From JAJEEA01 sp965243615 (GTDB taxonomy: Bacteria > Acidobacteriota > Vicinamibacteria > Vicinamibacterales > UBA8438), in NCBI GenBank assembly GCA_965243615.1, contig CBDEVO010000003.1, positions 6,386,001-6,450,000 of the forward strand: DNA of 64,000 bases, written 5' to 3'. The notes below the pieces were generated by a model, which was not told where the DNA came from, did no database searches, and saw only the letters and a program-made list of their open reading frames with translations. The translations under genes and the position numbers were made by a program. Below are positions 7,059 to 15,882 of this stretch, piece by piece (the first letter of the stretch is position 1; the number at the start of each line of letters is the position of its first letter).

Positions 7059-9407
7059 ATGACGAGCCCCGACGACGTCCCGGCGGCGAACCCCGCGACC
7101 GACGCGACACGCCTGTCCGTCCTGAGCAAGGCGCTGCTGCGCATCAGCGCAAGCCTCGACCTGGAAACCGTCCTGCAGGAAGTGGCCGACGGCGCCTGCG
7201 AGCTCACGGGTGCGCGCTACGGCTGCATCGTCACCGTCGACGAATCGGGAACACCTGGAGACTTCGTCACCTCGGGCCTGACCGAGGACGACCACCGCCG
7301 GGTGGCGGAGTGGCCCGACGGCCCGCGGCTCTTCGAGCAGCTCCGCAACCTGCCGGGGCCGTTCAGGATCGCGGACTTCGCCGCCTTCGTGCGTTCGTTG
7401 GGCGTGACCTGGGACGTCGTGCTGTCGAGCGCCTGCATGAGCACGCCGATGCGCCATCTGGGCACCCATGTCGGCAACTTCTTCCTCGGCGACAAGAAGG
7501 GCGAGGCCGAGTTCACCGACGAGGACGAGGAGGTGCTGCTTCTGTTCGCGGCGCAGGCGGCAGCCGCCATCGTCAACGCCCGCACCTACCGGGCCGAGCA
7601 AAACGCCCGCGCCGACCTCGAGACCCTGGTCGAGACCTCGCCGGTCGGCGTCGTGGTATTCGATGCACGAACCGGCCATCCGACATCGTTCAATCGCGAG
7701 GCGAGGCGCATGTTCGAGGTCCTGAGCATTCCCGACCACCCTCGCGAGCACGTGCTCGAGGTCGCGACCTGCCACTTCGCCGACGGGCGCGAGATCGAGC
7801 TCGACCGATTCCCGCTGGTCGAGACGCTGAAACGTGCCGAGACGGTGCGCGCCGAAGAGATGGTGGTCTCGACCCCTGGCGGGGGCAGCATCCGCGTGCT
7901 GCTCAATGCGACCCCGATCCACGCCGAGGACGGCACGGTCCGGTCGTTGGTGGCCACGGCGCAGGACCTGGCGCCGCTGGAGGCGATCGACCGGATGCGG
8001 GCTGACTTCCTGGGGATGGTGAGCCACGAGCTGCGTACGCCGCTGGCCGCCATCAAGGGCTCGACCTCCACGGTGCTGGACACCGCGCAGAGCTTCGGCC
8101 CGACGGAGACCCGGCAGTTCTTCCGCATCATCGGCGAGCAGGCCGACCGGATGAGCGCGCTGATCGGCGACCTGCTCGACGCGGGGCGGATCGATGCCGG
8201 CACGCTCTCGGTCGCGCCCGAGCCCTCCGCGGTGGGCGAGCTGGTCGAGCAGGCGCGGACGGCGTTCCTTTCCGGCGACAACAGGCACACGGTGCTCATC
8301 GACCTTCCGGAGGACCTTCCCCGGGTGATGGCGGACCGGGGGCGGATCGTACAGGTGCTGAACAACCTGCTCGGCAACGCCGCGCGGCATTCCCCGGAGA
8401 CCGCGCCGATCCGTATCGCGGCGGAGCGCGACGGCATGCATGTCGCGGTCTCTATTTCGGACGAGGGCCGCGGGGTGTCGCCGGAGCGGCTGCCGCACCT
8501 GTTCCGGAAATACGGCCCTGCCGGCGACGGCGAGCGCGGGGTCGGGAGCGGGCTGGGCCTCGCCATCTGCAAGGGGCTGGTGGAGGCGCATGGCGGGCGC
8601 ATCCGGGCCGAGAGCGCGGGGCCTGGCCAAGGCTCGCGGTTCACCTTCACGGTCCCGGTGGCCGGGGAGGCGACCGGCGTCGGCGCGCCATCCGAGCGGC
8701 GCGCGGTGCCGCAAGAGACCGGAGAGCGGCCGCGAATCCTGGTGGTGGACGACGATCCCCAGATGCTGCGCTACTTGCGCGATGCGCTGCTCGGCGCGGG
8801 CTATGCCCCGGTGGTCGCCGCCGACCACCATGAGCTGCCCGATCTCCTCGAATCCGAGAGGCCCGTCCTGGCCCTGCTCGACCTGATCCTGCCCGGGGCC
8901 GACGGCATCGATCTGTTGGAGACGGTGCCGGGGCTTGCCGACCTGCCGGTCATCTTCATCTCCGCCTACGGGCGCGACGAGACCATCGCGCGGGCGCTCG
9001 AAGCCGGCGCCGAGGACTACGTCGTCAAGCCCTTCTCACAGACCGAGCTCACGGCGCGGATCGGGGCGGCTCTGCGCCGCCGCGCCCATCCCGACCTGTT
9101 CGTGCTGGGCGAGCTGACGATCGACTACACCCACCGCTGCGTCACCCTCGGTGGTCACCCGCTGGATCTGACGGCCACCGAGTACGGGCTTCTGCGCGTG
9201 CTCTCGCTCGGCGCGGGACGGGTCGCGACCTACGACGCGCTGCTGCGCCAGGTGTGGAGCGGGCGGAGCCACGCCAATCCGAAGCTGGTGCGCGCCTACG
9301 TCAGGCGGCTGCGCCGCAAGCTCGGCGACGAGACCAGCCAGCCGACCTACATCCTCACCCAACGCGGCGTCGGCTATCGCATGCCGCGCCGGGGCTCGGC
9401 GAGCTAA
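7059..9407 (+). CDS. GAF-PAS histidine kinase fused to receiver and OmpR-type DNA-binding domain
   Basis: A 782-residue one-protein two-component system. Domains in order: GAF (about 20-175), PAS-like (about 185-300), HisKA with the phospho-accepting H323 in MVSHELRTPL, HATPase with NNLLGNAARHS and a GLGLAICKGLVEAHGG box, receiver with ILVVDDDP, the phosphorylated D608 in LALLDLILP and the VKPF lysine, then an OmpR/PhoB winged helix (LTATEYGLLRVL, VRAYVRRLRRKLGD, GVGYRMP) up to the end. Kinase, receiver and DNA-binding output normally sit in two proteins. There is no transmembrane segment, so sensing is cytosolic. The ATG at 7059 follows a GGAG/GAGGA site; an in-frame upstream ATG would add an unrelated Arg-rich leader. 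The target is unknown; the Mrp operon downstream is a candidate. Confidence 0.87.
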   Translation: MTSPDDVPAANPATDATRLSVLSKALLRISASLDLETVLQEVADGACELTGARYGCIVTVDESGTPGDFVTSGLTEDDHRRVAEWPDGPRLFEQLRNLPGPFRIADFAAFVRSLGVTWDVVLSSACMSTPMRHLGTHVGNFFLGDKKGEAEFTDEDEEVLLLFAAQAAAAIVNARTYRAEQNARADLETLVETSPVGVVVFDARTGHPTSFNREARRMFEVLSIPDHPREHVLEVATCHFADGREIELDRFPLVETLKRAETVRAEEMVVSTPGGGSIRVLLNATPIHAEDGTVRSLVATAQDLAPLEAIDRMRADFLGMVSHELRTPLAAIKGSTSTVLDTAQSFGPTETRQFFRIIGEQADRMSALIGDLLDAGRIDAGTLSVAPEPSAVGELVEQARTAFLSGDNRHTVLIDLPEDLPRVMADRGRIVQVLNNLLGNAARHSPETAPIRIAAERDGMHVAVSISDEGRGVSPERLPHLFRKYGPAGDGERGVGSGLGLAICKGLVEAHGGRIRAESAGPGQGSRFTFTVPVAGEATGVGAPSERRAVPQETGERPRILVVDDDPQMLRYLRDALLGAGYAPVVAADHHELPDLLESERPVLALLDLILPGADGIDLLETVPGLADLPVIFISAYGRDETIARALEAGAEDYVVKPFSQTELTARIGAALRRRAHPDLFVLGELTIDYTHRCVTLGGHPLDLTATEYGLLRVLSLGAGRVATYDALLRQVWSGRSHANPKLVRAYVRRLRRKLGDETSQPTYILTQRGVGYRMPRRGSAS

Positions 9408-9831
9408 GCTAGCCGGGTCTTCCTGGGCGACGCGGCGGCGGGTTCAGACGGGTGCCGGCCGAGCTGTTCCCGGTCGACACGCTGAACACGGTCGACCCGA
9501 GCTGCTGCCCGCAATCGGCGCCTCCCGCAGGAAGCCGCGCCGTCCCGCCGCGCGGGCTCCCGAACGCCGGGCCCCGACCGCCGGCGGGCTGCGCTGGCCG
9601 CGGTCGTGGTAAGGTCGAGGGTCGGACCCTGGCCGAGGCATCGCACCGAATCCGACCAGGCCGTACCGACGGCGCAGGGGCGCGAGGTTGCCATGACGAC
9701 GAACGCGGGCAGACGGCCGGCGGCGGTGCGGGGTCTGTCGCGAACCACCTGACGACGACGATGCCGACCCAAAGCCCGTCTTCGCCGGCCGCGCAGAACG
9801 GTGAACCGGACGGCCGCCCGGGGAATCGAGT
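9408..9831. other. Intergenic leader of the Mrp operon
   Basis: No conserved gene is seen. Two copies of CGGTCGAC (9471-9478 and 9489-9496) repeat with an 18-bp period and could be a regulator site. A 19-codon frame starting with ATG at 9693, preceded by GAGGTTGCC, ends at 9752 and might be a leader peptide; its sequence is not informative. No clear promoter hexamers stand out in this GC-rich stretch. Confidence 0.4.
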
Positions 9832-12555
9832 GTGACGAACCCGCTCTACGTGCGTCTGGCCGTCGTCCTGCCCGTCGTCCTCTTCGTGTGGTTCTGCACG
9901 ATGATTCCGGCCGTCTCCGGCGGCGCGGTCCTCGTGTGGGAGATGGCGTGGCTGCCGCAGCAGGGCATCGACCTCGACCTCGTGGTCGACGGCCTGAGCC
10001 TGCTGTTCGCCCTGCTCATCACGGGGATCGGGGCATTCATCTTCCTGTTCGCCGGCGAGTACATGAAGGGCTACCGGCAACGCGGCCGGTTCACCCTCTT
10101 TCTCGTCAGCTTCATGCTGGCGATGCTCGGCCTGGTGCTGGCCGACAACCTCGTCGCGCTGTTCGTCTTCTGGGAACTCACCACGATCACCTCGTTCCTG
10201 CTCATCGGCTACTCGCACGAGGACCCCACGGCCCGGCGATCGGCCCTTCAGGGGCTGCTCGTCACCGGCGCCGGCGCCCTGGCGATGCTGGCCGGCTTCG
10301 TCATCCTGGGCCAGGCCGTCGGCACCTTCAGCCTGCGGGAGATGCTGGCCGACCCGGGAACCTTCGCCGATCACCCGCGGTACGCGACCGTCGTCGTCCT
10401 GGTGCTGCTCGGGGCCTTCACCAAGTCGGCGCAGTTCCCGTTCCACTTCTGGCTGCCGAACGCGATGGCGGCCCCGACGCCGGTCTCGGCCTACCTGCAC
10501 TCGGCGACGATGGTCAAGGCCGGCGTGTTCCTGCTGGCCCGCCTGACGCCGGTCCTGGGCGGGACCGAGCTCTGGATGGAGACGCTGACCGCGGTGGGCG
10601 CGGTGACGGCGGTGTACTCGGCCGTCGTGGCGCTGGGCAGGTCCGACCTGAAGCAGGTGCTGGCCTACACCACGGTCATGGCCCTCGGCGTGTGCGTCAT
10701 GTTCCTCGGCTCGCCCCCCGCCGCGGGGCAGGGCGAGCCGTCGCGGGGCGTCCTCGCGGCGCTCGCGTTCCTGGTCGCGCACGCCCTCTACAAGGCGGCC
10801 CTGTTCATGGTCGCCGGGACCATCGAGAAGGCGACCGGCACCCGCGACCTGACGCGGCTCGGGGGTCTGAGGAAGGCCATGCCCGTCACGTTCGCGGCCG
10901 CGGTGGCCGCGTCGGTCTCGATGGCCGGCGTGCCCCCCTCGGTCGGGTTCATCGGCAAGGAGCTCCTGTACACCGTCGGCCTCGCGCCCGGCGCCGCCGC
11001 CTGGCTGCCGTGGGCGGTGTTCCTCGCCGCCGCGCCGGTCGCGACGGTGGCGATGGTCCTTGCGGTAGGGCCGTTCTTCGGCCCGCGCCCCGACTACCCC
11101 AAGCCGGGGCGGGAGGGGCACTGGGCGCTCTGGTGCGGGCCGGTGGTGCTCGGGGCGGCCGGCCTCTGGTGGGGGCTGTCGCCGGGGTTCCCGTTCACGA
11201 GCCTGCTCGTGCCCGCCGACACGATGGTGACGGGGCGGCCCCTGCCCGTCGACCCCGCGCCCTGGCACAGCACGGGCGGGGCCCTGGCCCTGACCCTCGC
11301 GACGCTGGCCGCGGCGGCCCTCGCGTTCTGGAAGCGGGCGGCGGTCGCTCGAGCCCTCGCCGGCGGCGGAAGGCTGGTTCCGTTCAGCGGCGACCGCGCC
11401 TACGACGCGGCCATGAACGGCATCGCCGCCGTCGCCGCCTGGCAGACCCGCCGGCTGCAGTGCGGCGTCCAGCGGCACTATCTGCTGATCGTGTTCGCCA
11501 CCCTCGGGCTGGGCCTGGCCGCGACCCTCTGGATCAAGGACGTGGTCCCCGGGCCGGTACGGTTGGCGGACGCCACGTTCCTCGACTGGTCGCTCGCCGC
11601 CCTGGTGGCGGCGGCGTCACTCGTGATCATCCGCTCGAGGTCCCGTCTGCTCGGGATTTGCGCGCTCGGCGTGGTGGGGGTCGCCACGGCGCTGATCTTC
11701 CTCACCTTCGGGGCCCCGGACGTCGCGATGACGCAGATGGTCGTCGAGACCCTCGTCACCGTGATCGTCGCCATCGTGCTGCTCAAGCTCCCGGACTTCA
11801 GAAACGAGATCTGGCCCTCGAGACCCGCGCGACTGAGCAACGCCGTCGTCGCCGTCACGGTCGGGGTCTGCGTCACCCTGGTCCTGCTCGCCGTCACCGG
11901 GTCCCCTCCCCAGCCCGATCTCAGAGAGTACTTCGAGCGCACCGCCGTGCCGGGCGGTCAGGGCAGGAACATCGTCAACGTGATCCTGGTCGACTTCCGG
12001 GCCCTCGACACCCTGGGCGAGATCACGGTGCTCGCCATCGCCGGCGCGGCGGTCTTCGCCCTCCTGATGCCGGGTCCCCGGCGGCGGGAGGGCGCGCCGC
12101 TCCCGGGCGCGGGGAGAGCGGCGGCGCGCGCCGTGGCGTGGCACGGCGGCATCATGAACACCATGATCCTGCGGGAGACCACCCGCCGGCTGGTCCCGTT
12201 GATTCTCGTGTTCTCCGTGTTCCTGCTGCTGCGGGGCCACGAGCACCCCGGCGGCGGCTTCGTCGGCGGGCTGGTCGCGGCGATCGCGTTCAGCCTGTAT
12301 GCCTTCGTCTTCGGCCCGCGGGCGGCCCGCGGGATATTGCGCGCGGACCCGCGCGCGGTCGGCGCCGTCGGCCTGGCCGTGGCCATCGCGTCGGGCCTGG
12401 TCGGATCGATGCGCGACACCGCCCCGTTCCTGACCGGCCAATGGGGCACCCTGGCGGGGCTGAAGATCGGCACGCCGGTGATGTTCGACGTCGGTGTCTA
12501 CCTCGTCGTCATCGGCGTGGTGCTGACCTTCGTCATCGGCATCAAGGAGCGGTAG
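9832..12555 (+). CDS. mrpA: Mrp-type Na+/H+ antiporter subunit A with fused MnhB domain
   Basis: A 907-residue polytopic membrane protein. The N-terminal 480 residues are a NuoL-like proton-translocating module, with FWELTTITSFLLIGY and KSAQFPFHFWLPNAMAAPTPVSAYLHSATMVKAGV-type helices in which channel Lys, His and Glu residues are visible. An MbhD-like segment (DVAMTQMVVETLVTVIVA) follows. The last 140 residues (from ILRETTRRLVPL to the C-terminus, with RGHEHPGGGFVGGL) are MnhB, fused as in group 2 Mrp systems. The protein sits in the inner membrane and starts the mrpABCDEFG cluster. The GTG at 9832 is the first start consistent with the hydrophobic N-terminus. It exchanges Na+ or K+ for protons, giving salt and alkali tolerance. 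Confidence 0.93.
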   Translation: MTNPLYVRLAVVLPVVLFVWFCTMIPAVSGGAVLVWEMAWLPQQGIDLDLVVDGLSLLFALLITGIGAFIFLFAGEYMKGYRQRGRFTLFLVSFMLAMLGLVLADNLVALFVFWELTTITSFLLIGYSHEDPTARRSALQGLLVTGAGALAMLAGFVILGQAVGTFSLREMLADPGTFADHPRYATVVVLVLLGAFTKSAQFPFHFWLPNAMAAPTPVSAYLHSATMVKAGVFLLARLTPVLGGTELWMETLTAVGAVTAVYSAVVALGRSDLKQVLAYTTVMALGVCVMFLGSPPAAGQGEPSRGVLAALAFLVAHALYKAALFMVAGTIEKATGTRDLTRLGGLRKAMPVTFAAAVAASVSMAGVPPSVGFIGKELLYTVGLAPGAAAWLPWAVFLAAAPVATVAMVLAVGPFFGPRPDYPKPGREGHWALWCGPVVLGAAGLWWGLSPGFPFTSLLVPADTMVTGRPLPVDPAPWHSTGGALALTLATLAAAALAFWKRAAVARALAGGGRLVPFSGDRAYDAAMNGIAAVAAWQTRRLQCGVQRHYLLIVFATLGLGLAATLWIKDVVPGPVRLADATFLDWSLAALVAAASLVIIRSRSRLLGICALGVVGVATALIFLTFGAPDVAMTQMVVETLVTVIVAIVLLKLPDFRNEIWPSRPARLSNAVVAVTVGVCVTLVLLAVTGSPPQPDLREYFERTAVPGGQGRNIVNVILVDFRALDTLGEITVLAIAGAAVFALLMPGPRRREGAPLPGAGRAAARAVAWHGGIMNTMILRETTRRLVPLILVFSVFLLLRGHEHPGGGFVGGLVAAIAFSLYAFVFGPRAARGILRADPRAVGAVGLAVAIASGLVGSMRDTAPFLTGQWGTLAGLKIGTPVMFDVGVYLVVIGVVLTFVIGIKER

Positions 12556-12581
12556 CCGGGCGGGCGGCAGGGGAATCACTG

Positions 12582-12974
12582 ATGGAACCCATGATCGCGG
12601 TGCTGGTCGGCGTCCTGATGGCGGCGACCGTCTACCTGATGCTCAGCCGCAACTTCGTGCGGTTCATCTTCGGGCTGGCGCTGCTCTCCCATGCCGCCAA
12701 TCTGGTGATCTTCGCCAGCGGCGGCATGACGCGCGCCCGGCCGCCGCTGATTGCGCCGGGAGAGGCCCTTCCCCCGCCCGGCATCTCGAACGCCGTGCCG
12801 CAGGCGTTGATGCTGACCGCGATCGTGATCTCCTTCAGCCTGCTCACCTTCGCCCTGGTGCTCGCGTTCCGGACCTATCAGGAGCTGGAGACGGTGGACA
12901 CCGACCGCATGCGGGCCGCGGAACCCTCGCCGGCGGGGGCACGGGCCGATGCGGCGCAGGAGGCGGTCGATTGA
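12582..12974 (+). CDS. mrpC: Mrp antiporter subunit C (NuoK-like)
   Basis: A 130-residue protein with three transmembrane helices, homologous to complex I subunit NuoK. GLALLSHAANLVIF in helix two and PQALMLTAIVISFS in helix three are typical MnhC sequence. The charged, Ala-rich C-terminal tail (about 25 residues) looks dispensable. It lies 26 bp after mrpA and its stop overlaps the mrpD start by 4 nt (TTGA). Confidence 0.92.
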   Translation: MEPMIAVLVGVLMAATVYLMLSRNFVRFIFGLALLSHAANLVIFASGGMTRARPPLIAPGEALPPPGISNAVPQALMLTAIVISFSLLTFALVLAFRTYQELETVDTDRMRAAEPSPAGARADAAQEAVD

Positions 12975-14509
12975 GCTGGCTGCTGGTCTGTCCGATCGTG
13001 ATTCCGCTGGCCGCGGCCGTCATCGGCTTCGCGGGCCGCGGCAGCGAGCGGACGCAACGAGCCGTGAGCCTCGTCGGCGCCCTCGGCCTGTCGGCCGCGG
13101 CCGCGGGCCTCCTGTCGACGGTGTGGCGAGAGGGCATCGCGTCGGTCCAGATCGGCGGGTGGCCGGCCCCCTACGGCATCACGCTGGTCGCCGATCACCT
13201 GAGCGCGGCGATGGTCGCGGTCTCGGCCCTGATCGGGCTGGCCACCGTGATCTACGCCTTCGGAGACACGCCGCAGGGCCCGCTCTCCCGTGCTCTGCAC
13301 CCGTTGCTGCATGCGCTGCTGGCGGGCGTGTGCGGCGCGTTCCTGGCGGGAGACGTCTTCAACCTCTACGTCTGGTTCGAGGTCATGCTGATCGCCTCGC
13401 TGGCCCTGCTCGTGCTGGGAGGCAGGCCCGCCCAGCTCGACGGGGCCGTGCGCTACGCCGCCCTCAGCCTGATCGCGACGACGCTGCTGCTGAGCGGCAT
13501 CGGACTGCTGTACGGATTGACGGGCACGCTCAACATGGCCGACCTGCACCTGCGGGTGCAGGAAGTCGAAGACCAGGGGCTGCTCACCCTGGTCGCCATG
13601 GTGTTCATCATCGCGTTCGGCCTGAAGTCGGCGGTGTTCCCGCTCTTCTTCTGGCTTCCGGCCAGCTACCACACGCCGCAGACCGCGGTCTCGGCCGTCT
13701 TCTCCGGCCTGCTGACGAAGGTCGGCGTCTATGCGCTGATACGTTTCTTCACGCTGATCTTCCGGCACGACGTCGGGTACACGCACGAGCTGCTGCTGTG
13801 GGTGGCGGGCCTGACGATGGTCACCGGCGTTCTCGGCGCCGCGTCGCGGAACGAGCTGAGGCGCATCCTGTCGTTCCACATCATCAGCCAGATCGGCTAC
13901 ATGATCCTGGGCCTCGCGCTCTTCACGACGCTCGGGCTGCTGGGCGCGATCTTCTACGTCATCCACCACATCATCGTGAAGGCGAACCTCTTCTTCGTGT
14001 CCGGCGCCGTCGATCGGCTGGCCGGCTCGACCGACCTCGAGAGGCTCGGCGGGCTCTACCGCGACCGGCCGCTGCTCGCGGCGCTGTTCTTCGTGCCGGC
14101 GTTCTCGCTGGCCGGCTTTCCGCCGCTGTCCGGCTTCTGGGCGAAGCTGCTGCTCATCCAGGCCACGATCGAGAGCGACGAGCTCGTCATGGCGGGCGTC
14201 GCGTTGACGGTGGGCCTGCTGACCGCGTACTCCATGACCAAGATCTGGCTGAACGCCTTCTGGAAGGCCCGCCCGGACGACGCCGGGCCGCCGCCCCCGG
14301 TCGCGCCGCGGCGGCGATGGCTGCTGCTGGCTCCCATTGCGACGCTGGCGGGCGTCACGCTGGCCATCGGCCTCTACGCCCGGCCGCTCTACGTGCTGGC
14401 GGAACGGGCGGCCGACGAGCTGATGGCCCCCTCGCACTACGTCGAAGCGGTGCTCGGCGGGGGGGGTGCGGCGGTCGATGCGCCCGGCGACGGAGACGAC
14501 GCGGAATGA
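12971..14509 (+). CDS. mrpD: Mrp antiporter subunit D (NuoN/M-like)
   Basis: A 512-residue proton-translocating membrane subunit with about 14 helices, related to NuoM/NuoN. FNLYVWFEVMLIASLALLVLG holds the conserved glutamate of helix five; KSAVFPLFFWLPASYHTPQT and IGYMILGLALF are family hallmarks. It starts with TTG overlapping the mrpC stop, the only start that keeps the N-terminal helix WLLVCPIVIPL, and ends by overlapping mrpE by 4 nt. With MrpA it probably forms the ion-translocating core. Confidence 0.92.
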   Translation: MSWLLVCPIVIPLAAAVIGFAGRGSERTQRAVSLVGALGLSAAAAGLLSTVWREGIASVQIGGWPAPYGITLVADHLSAAMVAVSALIGLATVIYAFGDTPQGPLSRALHPLLHALLAGVCGAFLAGDVFNLYVWFEVMLIASLALLVLGGRPAQLDGAVRYAALSLIATTLLLSGIGLLYGLTGTLNMADLHLRVQEVEDQGLLTLVAMVFIIAFGLKSAVFPLFFWLPASYHTPQTAVSAVFSGLLTKVGVYALIRFFTLIFRHDVGYTHELLLWVAGLTMVTGVLGAASRNELRRILSFHIISQIGYMILGLALFTTLGLLGAIFYVIHHIIVKANLFFVSGAVDRLAGSTDLERLGGLYRDRPLLAALFFVPAFSLAGFPPLSGFWAKLLLIQATIESDELVMAGVALTVGLLTAYSMTKIWLNAFWKARPDDAGPPPPVAPRRRWLLLAPIATLAGVTLAIGLYARPLYVLAERAADELMAPSHYVEAVLGGGGAAVDAPGDGDDAE

Positions 14510-14979
14510 AACTCTTCCAACTCAACCTGCTGTTGGCCGGCGGCTGGTGCGCGTTGTTCGGGACCTTCGACCTGGGGACCTTCCTGCCGGGCTTCGTCCT
14601 GGCGTTCGCGGCCCTGAGCCTGTCGAGCCCCATGTTCGGGCAGACCGCCTATTTCAGGCGCGTGCTGCTGGCGGCCCGTCTGATGGCCTACTTCCTGTAC
14701 GAGCTCACGGTCTCGAGCCTGCAGGTCGCGTGGGACGTGGTCACCCCCGCACAGGGATCGAGCCCGGGCATCGTGGCCGTGCCGCTCGACCTCGAGGAGC
14801 CGATGCAGATCACGGTGCTGGCGAACCTCATCTCGTTGACGCCCGGCTCGCTGAGCCTCGACGTCAGCCCCGACGGAACGACGCTCTACGTGCACGAGAT
14901 GTTCGTCGACGATCCGGACGAGACGCGCAAGAGGATCAAGGAGGGCTTCGAACGCCTGGTCCGGGAGGCCATGCAGTGA
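14506..14979 (+). CDS. mrpE: Mrp antiporter subunit E
   Basis: A 157-residue MnhE-family protein: two or three N-terminal hydrophobic segments followed by a cytosolic domain with LANLISLTPGSLSLDVSPDG, the most conserved stretch in the family, and VHEMFVDD. Assembly or stability factor of the Mrp complex. The start overlaps the mrpD stop by ATGA and its stop overlaps the mrpF start by GTGA. Confidence 0.92.
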   Translation: MKLFQLNLLLAGGWCALFGTFDLGTFLPGFVLAFAALSLSSPMFGQTAYFRRVLLAARLMAYFLYELTVSSLQVAWDVVTPAQGSSPGIVAVPLDLEEPMQITVLANLISLTPGSLSLDVSPDGTTLYVHEMFVDDPDETRKRIKEGFERLVREAMQ

Positions 14980-15320
14980 CGGGTCCGGAGGCGCAGTCGC
15001 AGGTCGTCGTGTGGGCGGTGAACGCCACCATGGCCCTGACCGTGCTGGGGCTGGTCTTCTCGTTCGTGCGCCTCGTCAAGGGACCGAGCCTGCCGGACCG
15101 GGTGGTGTCGGTCGACCTCATCACCGTGCTGGCCGTCGCCATCGCGGGCCTCCTCGCCATCACGTACACCGAGCCCGACTTTCTCGACATCGCCGTGGCG
15201 CTGGCGCTGGTGGCCTTCCTGGCGACGGTCGCCTTCGCCTGGTACGCCGAGCGCACGACCGAGCTGCGCAATCGCGACAACGGGGCCGCCGACAGGGTGG
15301 AAGAGACCGATGACCGGTGA
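14976..15320 (+). CDS. mrpF: Mrp antiporter subunit F
   Basis: A 114-residue protein with three helices and the MnhF signature RLVKGPSLPDRVVSVDL after the first helix, then FLDIAVALALVAFLATVAFA. The GTG start overlaps the mrpE stop, and the C-terminus overlaps mrpG by 11 nt. The hydrophilic tail of about 20 residues is longer than in most relatives. Confidence 0.9.
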   Translation: MTGPEAQSQVVVWAVNATMALTVLGLVFSFVRLVKGPSLPDRVVSVDLITVLAVAIAGLLAITYTEPDFLDIAVALALVAFLATVAFAWYAERTTELRNRDNGAADRVEETDDR

Positions 15321-15690
15321 CATGCCGTGGTTGGACCTCATCGTTGCCGCGTGCCTTCTGGCCGGAGGCTTCTTCCTGTTCGTGGCCGGACTCGGCATCC
15401 TCCGCCTGCCGGACGTGCTCATTCGCATGCACGCCTCCACGAAGGCGGGCACGCTGGGGGTCGGCTTGGTGTTCGGCGCGGCCGCCCTGTACTTCAGGAA
15501 TACGGCCGAGACCGCCATCGCGGTCCTGACGATCGTCTTCCTGCTGGTGACGGCCCCGGTCGCCGCCCACGCGATCGCGCGCGCGGCGTACCGGATGAAC
15601 GTCCCGCTGTCGGACCGGACGCACATCGACGAGTGGAAGGGGAAGTACGGCAGGGGTGGCGAAGGCCCGGACGGCAGCGGCACGCCGTAG
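15310..15690 (+). CDS. mrpG: Mrp antiporter subunit G
   Basis: A 126-residue MnhG/PhaG-family subunit. Helix one (LIVAACLLAGGFFLFVAGLGILRLPDVLIRMHA region) leads into the conserved RLPD..RMHA..K motif, then two more helices. It completes a seven-gene mrp set with subunits A and B fused. Its TAG stop coincides with the first base of homology to a truncated fur gene on the other strand, so the operon ends at a recombination junction. Confidence 0.9.
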   Translation: MTGDMPWLDLIVAACLLAGGFFLFVAGLGILRLPDVLIRMHASTKAGTLGVGLVFGAAALYFRNTAETAIAVLTIVFLLVTAPVAAHAIARAAYRMNVPLSDRTHIDEWKGKYGRGGEGPDGSGTP

Positions 15691-15830
15691 ATGCTCCCGC
15701 ACACGTCGTCGGCAAGCTCGTCGGCGGTAGCGTGCGGCTGGGCCGACGCCGCCCGCGGCACCGCGAGCCGCTGGGCGGTGACCTGTAGCCCGCGCCGCCT
15801 CGGAGCCGCTCGGCGTCCTCGTTCACGGCA
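15690..15830 (-). pseudogene. 5' stub of a Fur/PerR-family regulator gene
   Basis: On the minus strand the translation LQVTAQRLAVPRAASAQPH continues into ATADELADDVCGSI and aligns with the intact Fur/PerR protein at 63126-63581 (LQVTAQRMAVLRAVSTHPH, ATADELADDVRGSI). The shared GTG-AAC-GAG-GAC start is also present. One base is missing near 15813 relative to the intact copy, which breaks the frame, and homology stops at the mrpG stop codon, so the metal-binding C-terminal two thirds is gone. The upstream TTGACTC and an inverted repeat GAGTCA-N5-TGACTC (15833-15849) remain. Non-functional. Confidence 0.8.
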
Positions 15831-15882
15831 TCGAGTCAATCACTGACTCCGGACCGCGGCGGGCATCAGGCGGGATCCATCG

